NCBI RefSeq assembly: GCF_001037495.1
Contig: NZ_KQ089823.1
Coordinates: forward strand, 1-64,000
DNA length: 64,000 bases
DNA from: Citrobacter sp. MGH106
GTDB taxonomy: Bacteria > Pseudomonadota > Gammaproteobacteria > Enterobacterales > Enterobacteriaceae
Direction: 5' to 3'
A program made the position numbers and the translations under genes. How positions within the stretch are numbered: position 1 is the stretch's first letter; every line of letters starts with the position of its first letter. Positions 14,566-38,683 of this stretch are shown here, in pieces. The notes beneath the pieces are model-generated. The model was not told the DNA's origin and ran no database searches. It was given only the letters and a program-made list of their open reading frames with translations.

Positions 14566-14780
14566 GCTATCACTGAAACAAGAAGGCCAGTGGTAAAAAA
14601 GTGATTCACTTCCTTGCCACTGGCCTCCCAGTTCCCCCGATTGCCATGTTTACCTTTACGCAGATAACTGCCTTTCCCTTTCTTATTTTTCTCAACACGC
14701 TGTCTGAATAGTGGGTCATGCAGTAATGCCTCAATGGCATTGTCCTTTATCTGCCCCTTCGTATGCTGATAACAACTCAT
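14562..14780 (-). CDS. arfA: Alternative ribosome-rescue factor A
   Basis: A 72-residue basic protein that enters the A site of ribosomes stalled on non-stop mRNA and recruits RF2. It backs up tmRNA. The [16 protein letters not shown] segment (residues 32-47) holds the basic patch that binds the mRNA channel. A hairpin inside the last third of the coding region (14585-14625) would make most transcripts non-stop. In E. coli this produces truncated ArfA that is tagged by tmRNA and degraded. The residues beyond the hairpin are hydrophobic ([12 protein letters not shown]), as in the unstable full-length protein. Confidence 0.97.
   Translation of the reverse strand: MSCYQHTKGQIKDNAIEALLHDPLFRQRVEKNKKGKGSYLRKGKHGNRGNWEASGKEVNHFFTTGLLVSVIA
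14585..14625 (-). promoter_or_regulatory. Hairpin inside the arfA coding region
   Basis: GGCCAGTGG at 14585-14593 pairs with CCACTGGCC at 14617-14625. An inner AAGTGA/TCACTT stem is followed, on the arfA strand, by a T run. In E. coli the equivalent structure is an RNase III target and terminator that yields non-stop arfA mRNA, tying ArfA levels to tmRNA capacity. Confidence 0.85.
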
Positions 14781-14837
14781 AATTACTCCATATTGTTTGG
14801 TTTAACGGCGCGAGTGTATTCCCGTCGGTTCAATAAA

Positions 14838-15263
14838 TCAACAGCCCGACTTTGTACCGCTGGCACCTTGCTCAAGCGCTTCGAGAATAGAGCAATACAC
14901 ACTACTGTGAGCCATACCGCAACATGCATCATTCAATCTCTGTAGTGACCTTTGCATAGTCTGAAGCTCCGCAATACGGGCTTCAACTTCCTTTAATCTT
15001 TCCTGAACGATCCCCTTTGATTCCTGGCAGGTATGATGTTCTGGATCTATGCGGATCGACAGAAGTTCACGGATCGACTCCAGAGTAAAACCGAGTTGAC
15101 GTGCATAGCGGATAAATTTAAGACGTTGAAGATCGCTTTCTGTATAGAGCCGGAATCCACCTTCAGTGCGTACTTCATGCTCCATCATCTGCTGTTTTTC
15201 ATAGTAGCGGATGGTATCGGGCGTCACTTCCGCCAGTTTTGCTAATTCACCAATACGGTACAT
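14838..15263 (-). CDS. zntR: Zn(II)-responsive MerR-type activator
   Basis: Activates the zinc/cadmium exporter gene zntA (not in this window) by untwisting its long-spacer promoter. The 141-residue form starts MYRIGELAKLAEVTPDTIRYYE with a MerR winged helix-turn-helix, then a dimer helix. Metal-ligand candidates are C79, C114, C115, H119 and C124, the set used by E. coli ZntR. ATG at 15263 was chosen because GGAGGGAGC precedes it; the longer frame adds seven residues with no support. It is 10 nt after yhdN. Confidence 0.96.
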   Translation of the reverse strand: MYRIGELAKLAEVTPDTIRYYEKQQMMEHEVRTEGGFRLYTESDLQRLKFIRYARQLGFTLESIRELLSIRIDPEHHTCQESKGIVQERLKEVEARIAELQTMQRSLQRLNDACCGMAHSSVYCSILEALEQGASGTKSGC

Positions 15264-15273
15264 GCTCCCTCCG

Positions 15274-15642
15274 CTAGTCATCATTAATTTTATGTTGAAG
15301 TTTATCTGCGTACTCGCCGCGTAAAAACTCGGTACTTAGACCAGCCTGTCGTAGTTTGAGTTCAAGCATAGAAAGGCGTCGGCTCACTTCCTGATACCGA
15401 GGATCATCTTTGCGAATACCAGTGAGGATATCAAGCAGGTGTATCGCCTCTCTGCGTTGTTCAATCTCAGGGGGAAGACACCCGGAATTTTTTAATAACC
15501 GATATCCGGCTCGAAGTTCTGGCGGAACATGGGAATCATCATCAAGGGTAAGCGGCTCGCCTATACCAGGCAAATTATCAAACTCACCTTTGGTCTGCGC
15601 ATCAATAATATGACGCTCTGCCCACTGGTCGAGTAGCCACAT
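15274..15642 (-). CDS. yhdN: DUF1992 protein YhdN
   Basis: A 122-residue DnaJ-homologue-associated (DUF1992) protein of unknown function. The motif LPGIGEPLTLDDDSHVPPELRAGYRLLKNSG is the family hallmark (described here in pieces: LPGIGEPL, then HVPPELRAGYRLLK). The start at MWLLDQWAE (15642) matches the E. coli protein; four extra upstream residues are unlikely. It is probably co-transcribed with zntR. Confidence 0.93.
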   Translation of the reverse strand: MWLLDQWAERHIIDAQTKGEFDNLPGIGEPLTLDDDSHVPPELRAGYRLLKNSGCLPPEIEQRREAIHLLDILTGIRKDDPRYQEVSRRLSMLELKLRQAGLSTEFLRGEYADKLQHKINDD

Positions 15643-15708
15643 ACAACACTCCAAAAGATGAACAAAAAGAGTACAGATACTTTAGATAAGTGGGGATGCA
15701 ACGGATAT

Positions 15709-15736
15709 AAAAAAACCCGCCGGGGCGGGTTTTTTT
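15709..15736 (-). terminator. Terminator of the alpha operon
   Basis: An AACCCGCC/GGCGGGTT stem flanked by A7 and T7 runs, 14 nt past the rplQ stop on the minus strand. It is symmetrical enough to work in both directions. Confidence 0.92.
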
Positions 15737-15749
15737 ACGTTACTACAGA

Positions 15750-16160
<411 letters not shown>

Positions 16161-16176
16161 TTAACCTGTGATCCGG

Positions 16177-17166
16177 TTACTCGTCAGCGATGCTTGCCGG
16201 TGGCCAGTTTTCCAGGCGCATGCCCAGAGACAGTCCACGGGAAGCCAGCACGTCTTTAATCTCAGTAAGAGATTTTTTACCAAGGTTAGGCGTCTTAAGA
16301 AGCTCAACCTCAGTACGCTGTACCAGATCACCGATATAGTGGATAGCTTCTGCTTTGAGGCAGTTAGCAGAGCGGACAGTCAATTCCAGATCGTCAACAG
16401 GGCGCAGCAGGATCGGATCGAATTCTGGTTTCTCTTCTTTAACTTCTGGCTGACGTACATCACGTAAGTCAACAAAAGCTTCCAGTTGTTCAGCCAGAAT
16501 GGTTGCCGCACGACGAATCGCCTCTTCAGGATCGATTGTGCCGTTGGTTTCCATTTCGATGACCAGCTTGTCCAGGTCGGTACGCTGTTCTACACGCGCT
16601 GCTTCAACATTGTAGGCAATACGCTCTACAGGGCTGTAGCATGCGTCGACCAGCAGACGGCCGATTGGGCGCTCATCTTCTTCCGAATGAATTCGGGTAG
16701 AAGCCGGCACATAACCACGACCGCGCTGAACTTTGATACGCATACTAATAGATGCATTCTCATCGGTCAGGTGGCAGATCACGTGCTGTGGCTTGACGAT
16801 TTCGACATCCCCATCATGGGTAATGTCGGCTGCAGTCACAGGGCCAATGCCAGATTTATTCAAGGTAAGAATAACATCATCTTTACCCTGAACTCTCACC
16901 GCCAGCCCTTTCAGGTTGAGCAGGATTTCCAGGATATCTTCCTGAACGCCTTCTTTGGTGCTGTACTCATGTAGTACACCATCAATCTCAACCTCGGTCA
17001 CCGCACAACCCGGCATCGATGAGAGCAGAATACGGCGCAGTGCGTTACCCAAAGTATGGCCAAAGCCACGCTCTAAAGGCTCAAGGGTCACCTTGGCGTG
17101 CGTCGAACTCACTTGCTCGATATCTACCAGGCGCGGTTTTAGAAACTCTGTCACAGAACCCTGCAT
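16177..17166 (-). CDS. rpoA: RNA polymerase alpha subunit
   Basis: A 329-residue subunit, the length of E. coli alpha. The N-terminal domain (about 1-235) dimerises and nucleates the core enzyme. A flexible linker leads to the C-terminal domain (about 250-329), which contacts UP-element DNA and activators such as CRP; R265-type DNA-contact residues lie in the [17 protein letters not shown] region. It sits between rpsD and rplQ. An alpha-operon position gives it co-regulation with S4. Confidence 0.99.
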
Positions 17167-17191
17167 TGTGTCCTCTCTTTGGTACTAAGCT

Positions 17192-17830
<639 letters not shown>

Positions 17831-17845
17831 CTAGAAACGACAGCG

Positions 17846-18238
<393 letters not shown>

Positions 18239-18251
18239 TCAATCACCCCGA

Positions 18252-18700
<449 letters not shown>

Positions 18701-18754
18701 GCTGGCTAATCTAGCCAGCTCAACCCAACTTTGCAAGAAAAATATGCGAATAAA

Positions 18755-18901
<147 letters not shown>

Positions 18902-20233
18902 TTAACGACCGTAGCCTTTCAGGTTCGCCTTCTTCAATGCAGACTCGTACTGACTTGACATCATCAGAGTTTGCACTTGAGCCATAAAGTCCATAATCAC
19001 GACTACAACGATAAGCAGTGAGGTCCCACCGAAGTAGAACGGTACTTTCATTGCATCACGCATGAACTCCGGGATCAGGCAGATAAAGGTAATGTAAAGC
19101 GCACCAACCAAAGTCAGGCGGGTCATTACTTTATCGATATACTTCGCCGTTTGCTCTCCCGGACGAATTCCTGGTACAAATGCACCGGACTTCTTCAGGT
19201 TATCTGCTGTTTCACGCGGGTTGAAAACCAACGCCGTGTAGAAGAAACAGAAGAATATGATTGCAGACGCATAGAGTAACACATAAAGCGGTTGCCCAGG
19301 CTGCAAATACAGCGAAATTGTTGTCAGCCAGTTCCAACCAGTACCGCCCCCGAACCATGACGCGATGGTAGCCGGGAACAGAATAATACTGGAAGCGAAG
19401 ATTGCCGGGATTACCCCCGCCATATTCACTTTCAGCGGTAAATGTGTGCTCTGTGCAGCATAGACACGACGACCTTGCTGACGTTTCGCGTAGTTTACCA
19501 CAATGCGGCGTTGACCACGCTCAACAAATACAACAAAGAACGTCACTGCAAATACTAATACTGCAACCAACAGCAACACGAGGAAGTGCAGGTCGCCTTG
19601 ACGCGCTTGCTCGATAGTATGGGCAATGGCTGGCGGGAGTCCCGCGACAATACCGGCGAAGATAATGATTGAGATACCGTTCCCGATACCACGTTCAGTA
19701 ATCTGTTCGCCCAACCACATCAGGAACATTGTTCCTGTAACCAGACTTACAACAGCGGTGAAATAGAATGCAAAGCCTGGATTCATCACCAGGCCCTGCA
19801 TACCAGGCATATTCGGTAGACCGGTAGCAATACCGATCGACTGGAATATAGCCAGCACCAGAGTACCGTAGCGGGTGTACTGGCTGATCTTACGACGACC
19901 AGACTCCCCTTCTTTCTTAATTTCCGCTAACGTTGGGTGAACCACCGTCAGCAGTTGGATAATGATCGACGCCGAAATATACGGCATGATCCCCAGAGCA
20001 AAGATAGAAGCACGGCTGAGAGCACCACCAGAGAACATGTTAAACATTTCAATGATGGTGCCTCGCTGTTGCTCAAGCAGTTTGGCAAGTACAGCGGCAT
20101 CAATACCAGGGATCGGAATGAAAGAGCCAATACGGAACACAATCAGCGCGCCGATTACAAACAGCAGTCTGCGTTTCAGCTCGCCTAAGCCACCTTTGGC
20201 ACTTTGAAAATCTAATCCCGGTTGTTTAGCCAT
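18902..20233 (-). CDS. secY: Sec translocon channel subunit SecY
   Basis: A 443-residue inner-membrane protein with ten transmembrane helices forming the protein-conducting channel with SecE and SecG; SecA and the ribosome dock on its cytosolic loops. Characteristic segments are the plug/TM2 region ([19 protein letters not shown]), the pore-ring isoleucines and [22 protein letters not shown] near TM8-9. It is embedded in the spc operon 7 nt after rplO. Confidence 0.99.
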   Translation of the reverse strand: MAKQPGLDFQSAKGGLGELKRRLLFVIGALIVFRIGSFIPIPGIDAAVLAKLLEQQRGTIIEMFNMFSGGALSRASIFALGIMPYISASIIIQLLTVVHPTLAEIKKEGESGRRKISQYTRYGTLVLAIFQSIGIATGLPNMPGMQGLVMNPGFAFYFTAVVSLVTGTMFLMWLGEQITERGIGNGISIIIFAGIVAGLPPAIAHTIEQARQGDLHFLVLLLVAVLVFAVTFFVVFVERGQRRIVVNYAKRQQGRRVYAAQSTHLPLKVNMAGVIPAIFASSIILFPATIASWFGGGTGWNWLTTISLYLQPGQPLYVLLYASAIIFFCFFYTALVFNPRETADNLKKSGAFVPGIRPGEQTAKYIDKVMTRLTLVGALYITFICLIPEFMRDAMKVPFYFGGTSLLIVVVVIMDFMAQVQTLMMSSQYESALKKANLKGYGR

Positions 20234-20240
20234 CTGCTAC

Positions 20241-21374
<1,134 letters not shown>

Positions 21375-21379
21375 CTACC

Positions 21380-22687
<1,308 letters not shown>

Positions 22688-22714
22688 TTACTCCCGTGAT
22701 TCAATTGGTGACAA

Positions 22715-23020
<306 letters not shown>

Positions 23021-23034
23021 TCAGTAACCCTACC

Positions 23035-24297
<1,263 letters not shown>

Positions 24298-24337
24298 CTA
24301 ATGTCAACTACTACTGAGACCCGAAAATCAGGTCGTT

Positions 24338-24359
24338 AAAAAAGCCCCATATCGGGGGC
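24338..24359 (-). terminator. Hairpin plus T-run at the spc start site
   Basis: On the minus strand, GCCCC-CGATAT-GGGGC is followed by TTTTTT (stem 24344-24348 with 24355-24359). It begins about where the spc promoter should start transcription. It may be a second terminator for S10 read-through or a 5'-protective hairpin on spc mRNA. Five base pairs is short for an efficient terminator. Confidence 0.5.
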
Positions 24360-24364
24360 GCGGC

Positions 24365-24393
24365 ATTATAACACCGCTTAAACGATATGGGTA
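24365..24393 (-). promoter_or_regulatory. spc operon promoter
   Basis: TATAAT at 24370-24365 on the minus strand, with a 17-bp spacer to a weak -35 (TACCCA, 24393-24388). The sequence around it is nearly the same as the E. coli spc promoter region. The predicted start is near 24358, upstream of rplN. Confidence 0.8.
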
Positions 24394-24394
24394 G

Positions 24395-24428
24395 AAAAAA
24401 TAAACGGCTCATCGCTGAGCCGTTTATT
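24395..24428 (-). terminator. S10 operon terminator
   Basis: AATAAACGGCTC-AGCGAT-GAGCCGTTTATT followed by TTTT on the minus strand: a 12-bp stem 20 nt after the rpsQ stop. It ends the S10 operon just upstream of the spc promoter. Confidence 0.92.
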
Positions 24429-24448
24429 CGTTGAGAATGCCTACTGTA

Positions 24449-26377
<1,929 letters not shown>

Positions 26378-26382
26378 CTACC

Positions 26383-26664
<282 letters not shown>

Positions 26665-26677
26665 TTATCCTCTAAAA

Positions 26678-29073
<2,396 letters not shown>

Positions 29074-29093
29074 TCAATCGCTCGATGACCTGA

Positions 29094-29573
<480 letters not shown>

Positions 29574-29580
29574 CCCGCGC

Positions 29581-29608
29581 ATTATACGTAAATCTCAGCC
29601 TTACGCAA
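29581..29608 (-). promoter_or_regulatory. S10 operon promoter
   Basis: TTGCGT (29608-29603) and TATAAT (29586-29581) with 16-bp spacing on the minus strand, followed by GCGCGGGCTTGTC, the same downstream sequence as the E. coli S10 promoter. Confidence 0.85.
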
Positions 29609-29782
29609 GTGCCGTGTAGAAATTAATCACCCGACCTGTAATGCGAGCACCATTCCAGGCAGATTGTAGAAACTTGCGCATGCATGTTTTTACTGGAAGC
29701 AGGCAACCGTTATAGCTATTCGGATCTTGTATGGACGCCACATTTACTGGAGGGTTATCTCTTTAGCGATGAGAATTCGAGC

Positions 29783-30250
29783 ATGTACATCAACCTCCTC
29801 TTCCTGTTTACCTACACGTCCTTATGCGGGCTTCTTTGGATACAGGATTTACGCACCGGTTTATTGCCAGACAAGTTTACCTGCCCTCTTCTATGGAGTG
29901 GTCTTATTTATCATCAATGCTGTAAACCGGCTGAATTATCTGATGCAGTTTGGGGGGCCGCGGTGGGATATAGCGTGTTTTCACTTATCTATTGGAGCTA
30001 CCGGCTGGTAAGACGACAGGAAGGACTAGGCTATGGTGATGTAAAATTTCTCGCAGCACTTGGTGCGTGGCATCGTTGGGAATCATTACCGCTGTTGGTC
30101 TTCACTGCTGCCTGTCTGGCCTGTTGCATCATTGGGATTAGGAGCGTTACGGATGGAAGAAAGGTACTAAAAAACCCGCTGCCTTTTGGGCCATATCTGG
30201 CGGCGGCGGGTTTTATTATTGGCTGGGTAAATCTGATGCAGGGCGATTAG
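29783..30250 (+). CDS. hopD: Short prepilin-peptidase-like protein (A24 family)
   Basis: A 155-residue membrane protein matching the aspartyl-protease half of type IV prepilin peptidases, with the catalytic pair D22 ([10 protein letters not shown]) and D86 (GYGDVKFL). The N-terminal cysteine-rich methylation domain of full-length (about 225-aa) GspO/PilD enzymes is absent. The ATG at 29783 gives this short form; an upstream in-frame ATG at 29684 would add 33 residues without cysteines and without recognisable domain. No pilus or secretion genes lie nearby, so it may be a remnant. Its 3' end overlaps convergent bfr by 4 nt. Confidence 0.85.
   Translation: MYINLLFLFTYTSLCGLLWIQDLRTGLLPDKFTCPLLWSGLIYHQCCKPAELSDAVWGAAVGYSVFSLIYWSYRLVRRQEGLGYGDVKFLAALGAWHRWESLPLLVFTAACLACCIIGIRSVTDGRKVLKNPLPFGPYLAAAGFIIGWVNLMQGD
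30169..30214 (-). terminator. Possible bfr terminator inside hopD
   Basis: On the minus strand AAAACCCGC and GCGGGTTTTTT enclose a GC-rich 26-nt loop region, about 33 nt beyond the bfr stop. It lies within hopD codons for the [15 protein letters not shown] segment. The long loop makes it an atypical terminator. Confidence 0.5.
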
Positions 30251-30723
30251 TCACTGACTTTAATCTGTGATTGCAGATAATTTTGCAAGCCAAGTTTTGA
30301 AATCAAATCCAGCTCCGTTTCGAGCCAGTCAATATGCCCTTCTTCTTCAGTAAGGATTTCTATCATCATATCCCGGCTGACGTAGTCATGAACGCTATCG
30401 GCATAGGCAATGGCTTCACGCAAATCTTTCGCGCCATCAAGTTCAAGTCGAAGATCTGACTGCAGCATCTCCTCAACATCTTCACCAATCCCTAACTTAC
30501 CCAGATCCTGTAAGTTTGGCAGCCCTTCTAAGAATAAAATACGCTCGATATATTTATCGGCGTGTTTCATCTCATCAATAGATTCATGATACTCAACATC
30601 ATTGAGGCGAGTCAGTCCCCAGTTTTTAAACATACGGGCATGGAGAAAATACTGGTTGATTGCGACAAGCTCATTTCCCAATAGTTTATTGAGATAATTT
30701 ATGATTTTAACATCACCTTTCAT
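30247..30723 (-). CDS. bfr: Bacterioferritin
   Basis: A 158-residue four-helix ferritin that forms a 24-mer storing iron, with haem bound at dimer interfaces by the conserved methionine (M52 in the [19 protein letters not shown] region). The ferroxidase ligands E18, E51, H54, E94, E127 and H130 fit the sequence ([28 protein letters not shown]). Bfd upstream reduces the stored iron for release. Confidence 0.98.
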   Translation of the reverse strand: MKGDVKIINYLNKLLGNELVAINQYFLHARMFKNWGLTRLNDVEYHESIDEMKHADKYIERILFLEGLPNLQDLGKLGIGEDVEEMLQSDLRLELDGAKDLREAIAYADSVHDYVSRDMMIEILTEEEGHIDWLETELDLISKLGLQNYLQSQIKVSD

Positions 30724-30794
30724 TTTATAGTCCCTCCGCTTCCACTCTTAGAGCGTAGATGGGGCTACAGGGATGTCAAAAAAAAGAGTGTGAC

Positions 30795-30989
30795 TTAGGC
30801 GATCTCTTTAAATTCTGGTATTTGAGTTAATTCATCCTGCATCACTTCACGCGCAGCCCGAATACACTTACCGCATTGATTTCCAACAGGAATAAATTTA
30901 CGTAATTGCTGAAAGGACTGAGGATGAAACTGGCGAACAGCCTGACGAATTTTTTTATCACTTATCGCATTACACAAACAAACGTACAT
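30795..30989 (-). CDS. bfd: Bacterioferritin-associated ferredoxin
   Basis: A 64-residue [2Fe-2S] protein with the Bfd cysteine pattern (C4, C6 in MYVCLCNAIS; C39, C42 in GNQCGKCIRAA). It passes electrons to the bacterioferritin haem for iron release. A Fur-box-like sequence lies just upstream, in line with iron-starvation induction. Followed by bfr after 71 nt. Confidence 0.98.
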   Translation of the reverse strand: MYVCLCNAISDKKIRQAVRQFHPQSFQQLRKFIPVGNQCGKCIRAAREVMQDELTQIPEFKEIA

Positions 30990-31024
30990 GATCGCTCCCG
31001 TTCAATTTCTGTGCAAAGTGTAAA

Positions 31025-31039
31025 TGAGAATAGTTATGA
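31025..31039 (-). promoter_or_regulatory. Candidate Fur box upstream of bfd
   Basis: TGAGAAT-A-GTTATGA matches the 7-1-7 Fur consensus TGATAAT-N-ATTATCA at 11 of 14 positions. It lies 36 nt before the bfd start. Fur control of bfd is known in E. coli. Confidence 0.65.
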
Positions 31040-31123
31040 TTACAATAGCACAATTATGTTTGCACGCCGGTTGGGTTAGCGAAAAATGCGAATAAATATT
31101 ACAGCGAATGAATTGCAGGCAGC

Positions 31124-31149
31124 AAAAAGGGCGCCGAAGCGCCCTTTTT
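31124..31149 (-). terminator. Terminator of the str operon (tufA)
   Basis: AAAAAGGGCGC-CGAA-GCGCCCTTTTT, 25 nt after the tufA stop: a 6-bp GC stem with flanking A/T runs extending it. Confidence 0.92.
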
Positions 31150-31174
31150 AAGCTCAAAACTAATTAATCAATAA

Positions 31175-34555
<3,381 letters not shown>

Positions 34556-34639
34556 TTATCTTTTAGGCGTTCAATTTAAGTAGCCCAAAGCGGGCTGCTT
34601 ACAAGAAGCGCCCGCCTGGTGACTAATACTCCGAAGGGA

Positions 34640-35683
<1,044 letters not shown>

Positions 35684-35705
35684 GAAATATACAACGATCC
35701 CACAA

Positions 35706-35993
35706 TTACCAGGCCATCTGGTTGGGATGCTTCACCGTAAGTCTGACGAAGTCAGTATAGCCAACCCTGACGACACTGTCTGAAATTTGACCATCTAACC
35801 CGCGAGCTTTAATGTCTTCTTCCAGTACATAGACCTTAATGGAGGCATTCTGCAGACTTTCAAGGAAGCGGGTACCATCTATTGCCGCCGTCACGCCATC
35901 CTGGAGCAATAAAAGCTCATCGTCTTCACCAACAAGACGAAGAAGAGAGGAGAAATCAGTAAGCCACGCGGAGCGATGTAAAGTATGCAGCAT
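35706..35993 (-). CDS. tusB: Sulfur-relay protein TusB
   Basis: A 95-residue DsrH-family subunit of the TusBCD hexamer, which relays sulfur from TusA to TusE for 2-thiouridine at the wobble base of Lys, Glu and Gln tRNAs. No active cysteine is expected in this subunit. Last gene of yheO-tusD-tusC-tusB. Confidence 0.97.
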   Translation of the reverse strand: MLHTLHRSAWLTDFSSLLRLVGEDDELLLLQDGVTAAIDGTRFLESLQNASIKVYVLEEDIKARGLDGQISDSVVRVGYTDFVRLTVKHPNQMAW

Positions 35994-36000
35994 GAGAATG

Positions 36001-36360
36001 TCAAAACCTCAAAATAACATCATAGTTGCCAAGCTCACGGCGCAAATCATGGGGTTCAAGAACCGTCGCATCGACCACAAAACTGGCCCCCTGATCAAGC
36101 CCTCGCTCACGCAGGGAGGCGGCGCAAAGCCAGCATTGCTCTATATCGTACAGCCCCAGCAGTTTAAAAGTCGCGATATAATCACGGGCGAGGACAGCAT
36201 CCGGTTTTTGTCCTTGCAGGATCTGGAAGACGCCATCACCAATAAAAAATACACCAAGGTCTTCCGTTAATGCTGAAGTCGCCAGTAATGCATCAAGACC
36301 TTCGCGGCCTGATGCACTGCCGTGCGGCACAGTGGAAAAAACAAAAGCAACACGTTTCAT
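36001..36360 (-). CDS. tusC: Sulfur-relay protein TusC
   Basis: A 119-residue DsrF-family subunit of TusBCD. The start [31 protein letters not shown] is placed at 36360 because it matches family members and the ATG overlaps the tusD stop by 1 nt (TAATG); an eight-residue extension into tusD is unlikely. Confidence 0.97.
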   Translation of the reverse strand: MKRVAFVFSTVPHGSASGREGLDALLATSALTEDLGVFFIGDGVFQILQGQKPDAVLARDYIATFKLLGLYDIEQCWLCAASLRERGLDQGASFVVDATVLEPHDLRRELGNYDVILRF

Positions 36361-36746
36361 TAAAACTGTACCACGCGATCGCACGTCAGGGATGCCTCGG
36401 CCAGCGAGCCAAGCCCACTGAGGTTAAAACCTGATTGTAAGTTCGAACTTGTCAGCCCAAGCCTCTTCGCTTCGGTCTCATCAACAACGCCACGACGCAA
36501 CGCCGCCGCCACACAAATATTAAGCTCTACACCAAATTGTTGATTGATTTGCTGCCAGCCTCGCACCAAATCAAATTCATCACTGGCGGGTGATGTCAGA
36601 AGGTTAGCGTTATATACCCCCTCCTGATAAAAAAAGACACGGCTTAACTCATGCCCTTCCTCAAGCAACGCATGTGCAAATTGCAGCGCGCTGCTCGCCT
36701 GCTGTGTGCCATAGGCAGGTCCTGTCACCATGATGGCAAAACGCAT
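36360..36746 (-). CDS. tusD: Sulfurtransferase subunit TusD
   Basis: A 128-residue DsrE-family subunit whose conserved C78-equivalent cysteine takes the persulfide from TusA. Here the candidate is the cysteine in [13 protein letters not shown] (C77). It overlaps yheO by 1 nt and tusC by 1 nt, so all three are translationally linked. Confidence 0.97.
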   Translation of the reverse strand: MRFAIMVTGPAYGTQQASSALQFAHALLEEGHELSRVFFYQEGVYNANLLTSPASDEFDLVRGWQQINQQFGVELNICVAAALRRGVVDETEAKRLGLTSSNLQSGFNLSGLGSLAEASLTCDRVVQF

Positions 36747-37468
36747 TACTTGTCTTGCCCCTGGAAATCACCACTTTTGAACTGGCGAATATAGAGGTAA
36801 ACAGTATGTTTGGAGATGTTCAGACGGTCAGCGACCTGATTAATAGCATCTTTGATATCGAAGATGCCTTTCTCATACAGATTCAGGACGATCTGACGAT
36901 TCTTCGCATTGTTAGATACGTTACGATCGGCATTCACTTCTTCAATCGTGAATTCCAGCGTCTGTGTCACCAGATCTTCCACTGATGAAGCAAAGTTTAC
37001 GGCTGAGCCCACTTCCGGGGTTTCCGGCGGAATAAAGGTATTCATTATTTGCGAGAAAGGTACATCAAGATTCATATTGATGCACAGCAGACCAATTACG
37101 CGATGCTCACGGTTGCGAATGGCAATCGTCACCGACTTCATTAAGACACCGCTTTTCGCACGTGTGAAATAACATTTCGACACGCTGCTATCCGCACCCG
37201 TCATATCATGCAGCATGCGCAACGCAAGATCGGTAATCGGTGAGCCGATTTTTCGGCCCGTGTGTTCACCGTTGGCGATGCGAATAGCCGAGCATTTCAA
37301 ATCCTGCAAAGAGTGCAATACGATTTCACAATGGGAACCAATGAGCATCGCCAACCCGTCCACTACCGCTTCGTAGGATTTAAGGATATCGAAGTCGGTT
37401 TGATCGAAAGGACGTTGATCCAGCAAATCTAGCTCACTGGTTTCGTTGGTTAAAAGCGACCTGGACAT
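36746..37468 (-). CDS. yheO: PAS/helix-turn-helix regulator YheO
   Basis: A 240-residue putative DNA-binding protein with an N-terminal YheO-type PAS-like domain (about 22-130) and a C-terminal helix-turn-helix ([23 protein letters not shown], in pieces near 205-228). Targets are unknown. The start at 37468 ([12 protein letters not shown]) was chosen; a GTG at 37480 would fall in the ribosome-binding site. It heads the tusDCB group, which suggests co-expression but not a shared function. Confidence 0.93.
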   Translation of the reverse strand: MSRSLLTNETSELDLLDQRPFDQTDFDILKSYEAVVDGLAMLIGSHCEIVLHSLQDLKCSAIRIANGEHTGRKIGSPITDLALRMLHDMTGADSSVSKCYFTRAKSGVLMKSVTIAIRNREHRVIGLLCINMNLDVPFSQIMNTFIPPETPEVGSAVNFASSVEDLVTQTLEFTIEEVNADRNVSNNAKNRQIVLNLYEKGIFDIKDAINQVADRLNISKHTVYLYIRQFKSGDFQGQDK

Positions 37469-37595
37469 GAAAAAAAGCACTCCTTTTCAGGAGCCTGTCG
37501 TTATGTTGTCAGGGCAGGCTCATCACTATTAGGGGCATCTAAAGTAATACAGCGCACAAGGCGCTTTCCAGTATTAATTATATCCTGTCGATAAT

Positions 37596-37627
37596 AAAAA
37601 ACCGCCGCCCTGTGGGCGGCGGTTTTT
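37596..37627 (-). terminator. fkpA terminator
   Basis: A6-CCGCCGCCC-TGT-GGGCGGCGG-T5, 7 nt beyond the fkpA stop. The 9-bp GC stem with flanking A/T tracts is strong and symmetrical. Confidence 0.93.
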
Positions 37628-37633
37628 GGTACC

Positions 37634-38452
37634 TTATTTTTTGCTGGCATCTGCAGCTTTATCTGCCGGTGCAGCGTCTGCCTTCGCATCCGCTTTCGGC
37701 GCCGGTTTGATATCTAACAGCTCAACATCAAAGACCAGCGTGGAGTTTGCCGGAATACCCGGAACGCCGGTTTTGCCATAAGCCAGATCCGGTGGAATAA
37801 CCAGCTGAATTTTACCGCCTTTCTTGATGTTTTTCAGGCCTTCTGTCCAGCCCGGGATAACACCGTCAAGACGGAAAGAGAGTGGCTCGCCACGGGTGTA
37901 AGAGTTATCAAACTCTTTACCATCAATCAGCGTACCTTTGTAGTTCACAACCACGGTATCGCTGTCTTTCGGTGCTTCACCTGTACCGGCTTTCTCTACT
38001 TTGTAGACCAGACCAGTAGAAGAGGTTTTAACACCTTTCTCTTTGGCAAACTTCTCACGGTACGCTTTACCCTTGGCTTCATTATCAGCCGCGTCTTTTT
38101 CCATTTTCGCCTGGGCGGAAGTCTTCACGCGCGCTTCAAACGCCTGCAGAGTTTGTTCGATTTCCTGGTCAGACAATTTGCTCTTGTCCGCAAACGCATC
38201 CTGAACGCCAGCGATCAGCTGATCTTTATCCAGTTTGATGCCCAGTTTCTCCTGCTCTTTCAGGGAGTTTTCCATGTAACGCCCCAGGGATGCTCCCAGC
38301 GCGTAAGCCGCTTTCTGGTCGTCATTCTTGAATGCTGCTTTGCTGTCAGCGGTAGCGGCTGGTTTCGCAGTATCAGCAGCGAAGGTGATCGGGGCATGCA
38401 GAGCAACGGCCATTGTGGTCGCCAGCAACGTTACTTTAAACAGTGATTTCAT
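37634..38452 (-). CDS. fkpA: Periplasmic FKBP-type prolyl isomerase and chaperone
   Basis: A 272-residue envelope folding factor. A signal peptide (MKSLFKVTLLATTMAVALHAPITFA) is followed by a helical dimerisation domain (about 30-140) and an FKBP domain (about 145-250: VVVNYKGTLIDGKEFDNSY, VIPGWTEGLKNIKKGGK). The tail is Ala/Lys/Asp-rich. Transcription is divergent from slyX, and an extracytoplasmic-stress sigma-E promoter is likely. Confidence 0.98.
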   Translation of the reverse strand: MKSLFKVTLLATTMAVALHAPITFAADTAKPAATADSKAAFKNDDQKAAYALGASLGRYMENSLKEQEKLGIKLDKDQLIAGVQDAFADKSKLSDQEIEQTLQAFEARVKTSAQAKMEKDAADNEAKGKAYREKFAKEKGVKTSSTGLVYKVEKAGTGEAPKDSDTVVVNYKGTLIDGKEFDNSYTRGEPLSFRLDGVIPGWTEGLKNIKKGGKIQLVIPPDLAYGKTGVPGIPANSTLVFDVELLDIKPAPKADAKADAAPADKAADASKK

Positions 38453-38563
38453 CCATCTCTCCAGGGCCGGGGCATCTCACCCCAGGGTTAGCTAACATAA
38501 AAACGTACTATAAAGCGTTGTAGAACAAATCAACATACGGACACGCCCTATTATCACCACATT

Positions 38564-38591
38564 TCAGACTCTTTTTGTTTAAATTAGTTTC
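38564..38591 (-). promoter_or_regulatory. Candidate sigma-E promoter for fkpA
   Basis: GAAACT (38591-38586) and TCTGA (38568-38564) spaced by 17 bp on the minus strand resemble the sigma-E consensus (GAACTT, TCTGA). fkpA is a known sigma-E gene. The spacing is at the upper limit. Confidence 0.5.
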
Positions 38592-38683
38592 GTCACACGG
38601 GAATGAGTGCTGTGCAAACAGGCAAAGTTGAGTAGAATTCGCCGCAGTCCGCGATCTGCCGGAAATAACAGAAGAGGTGAATC

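Noticed and set aside
29684-29782. Longer N-terminus for hopD (188 residues)
   Set aside because: The added 33 residues lack the cysteine motif of the missing domain and any membrane segment; the 155-residue version fits the known short form.
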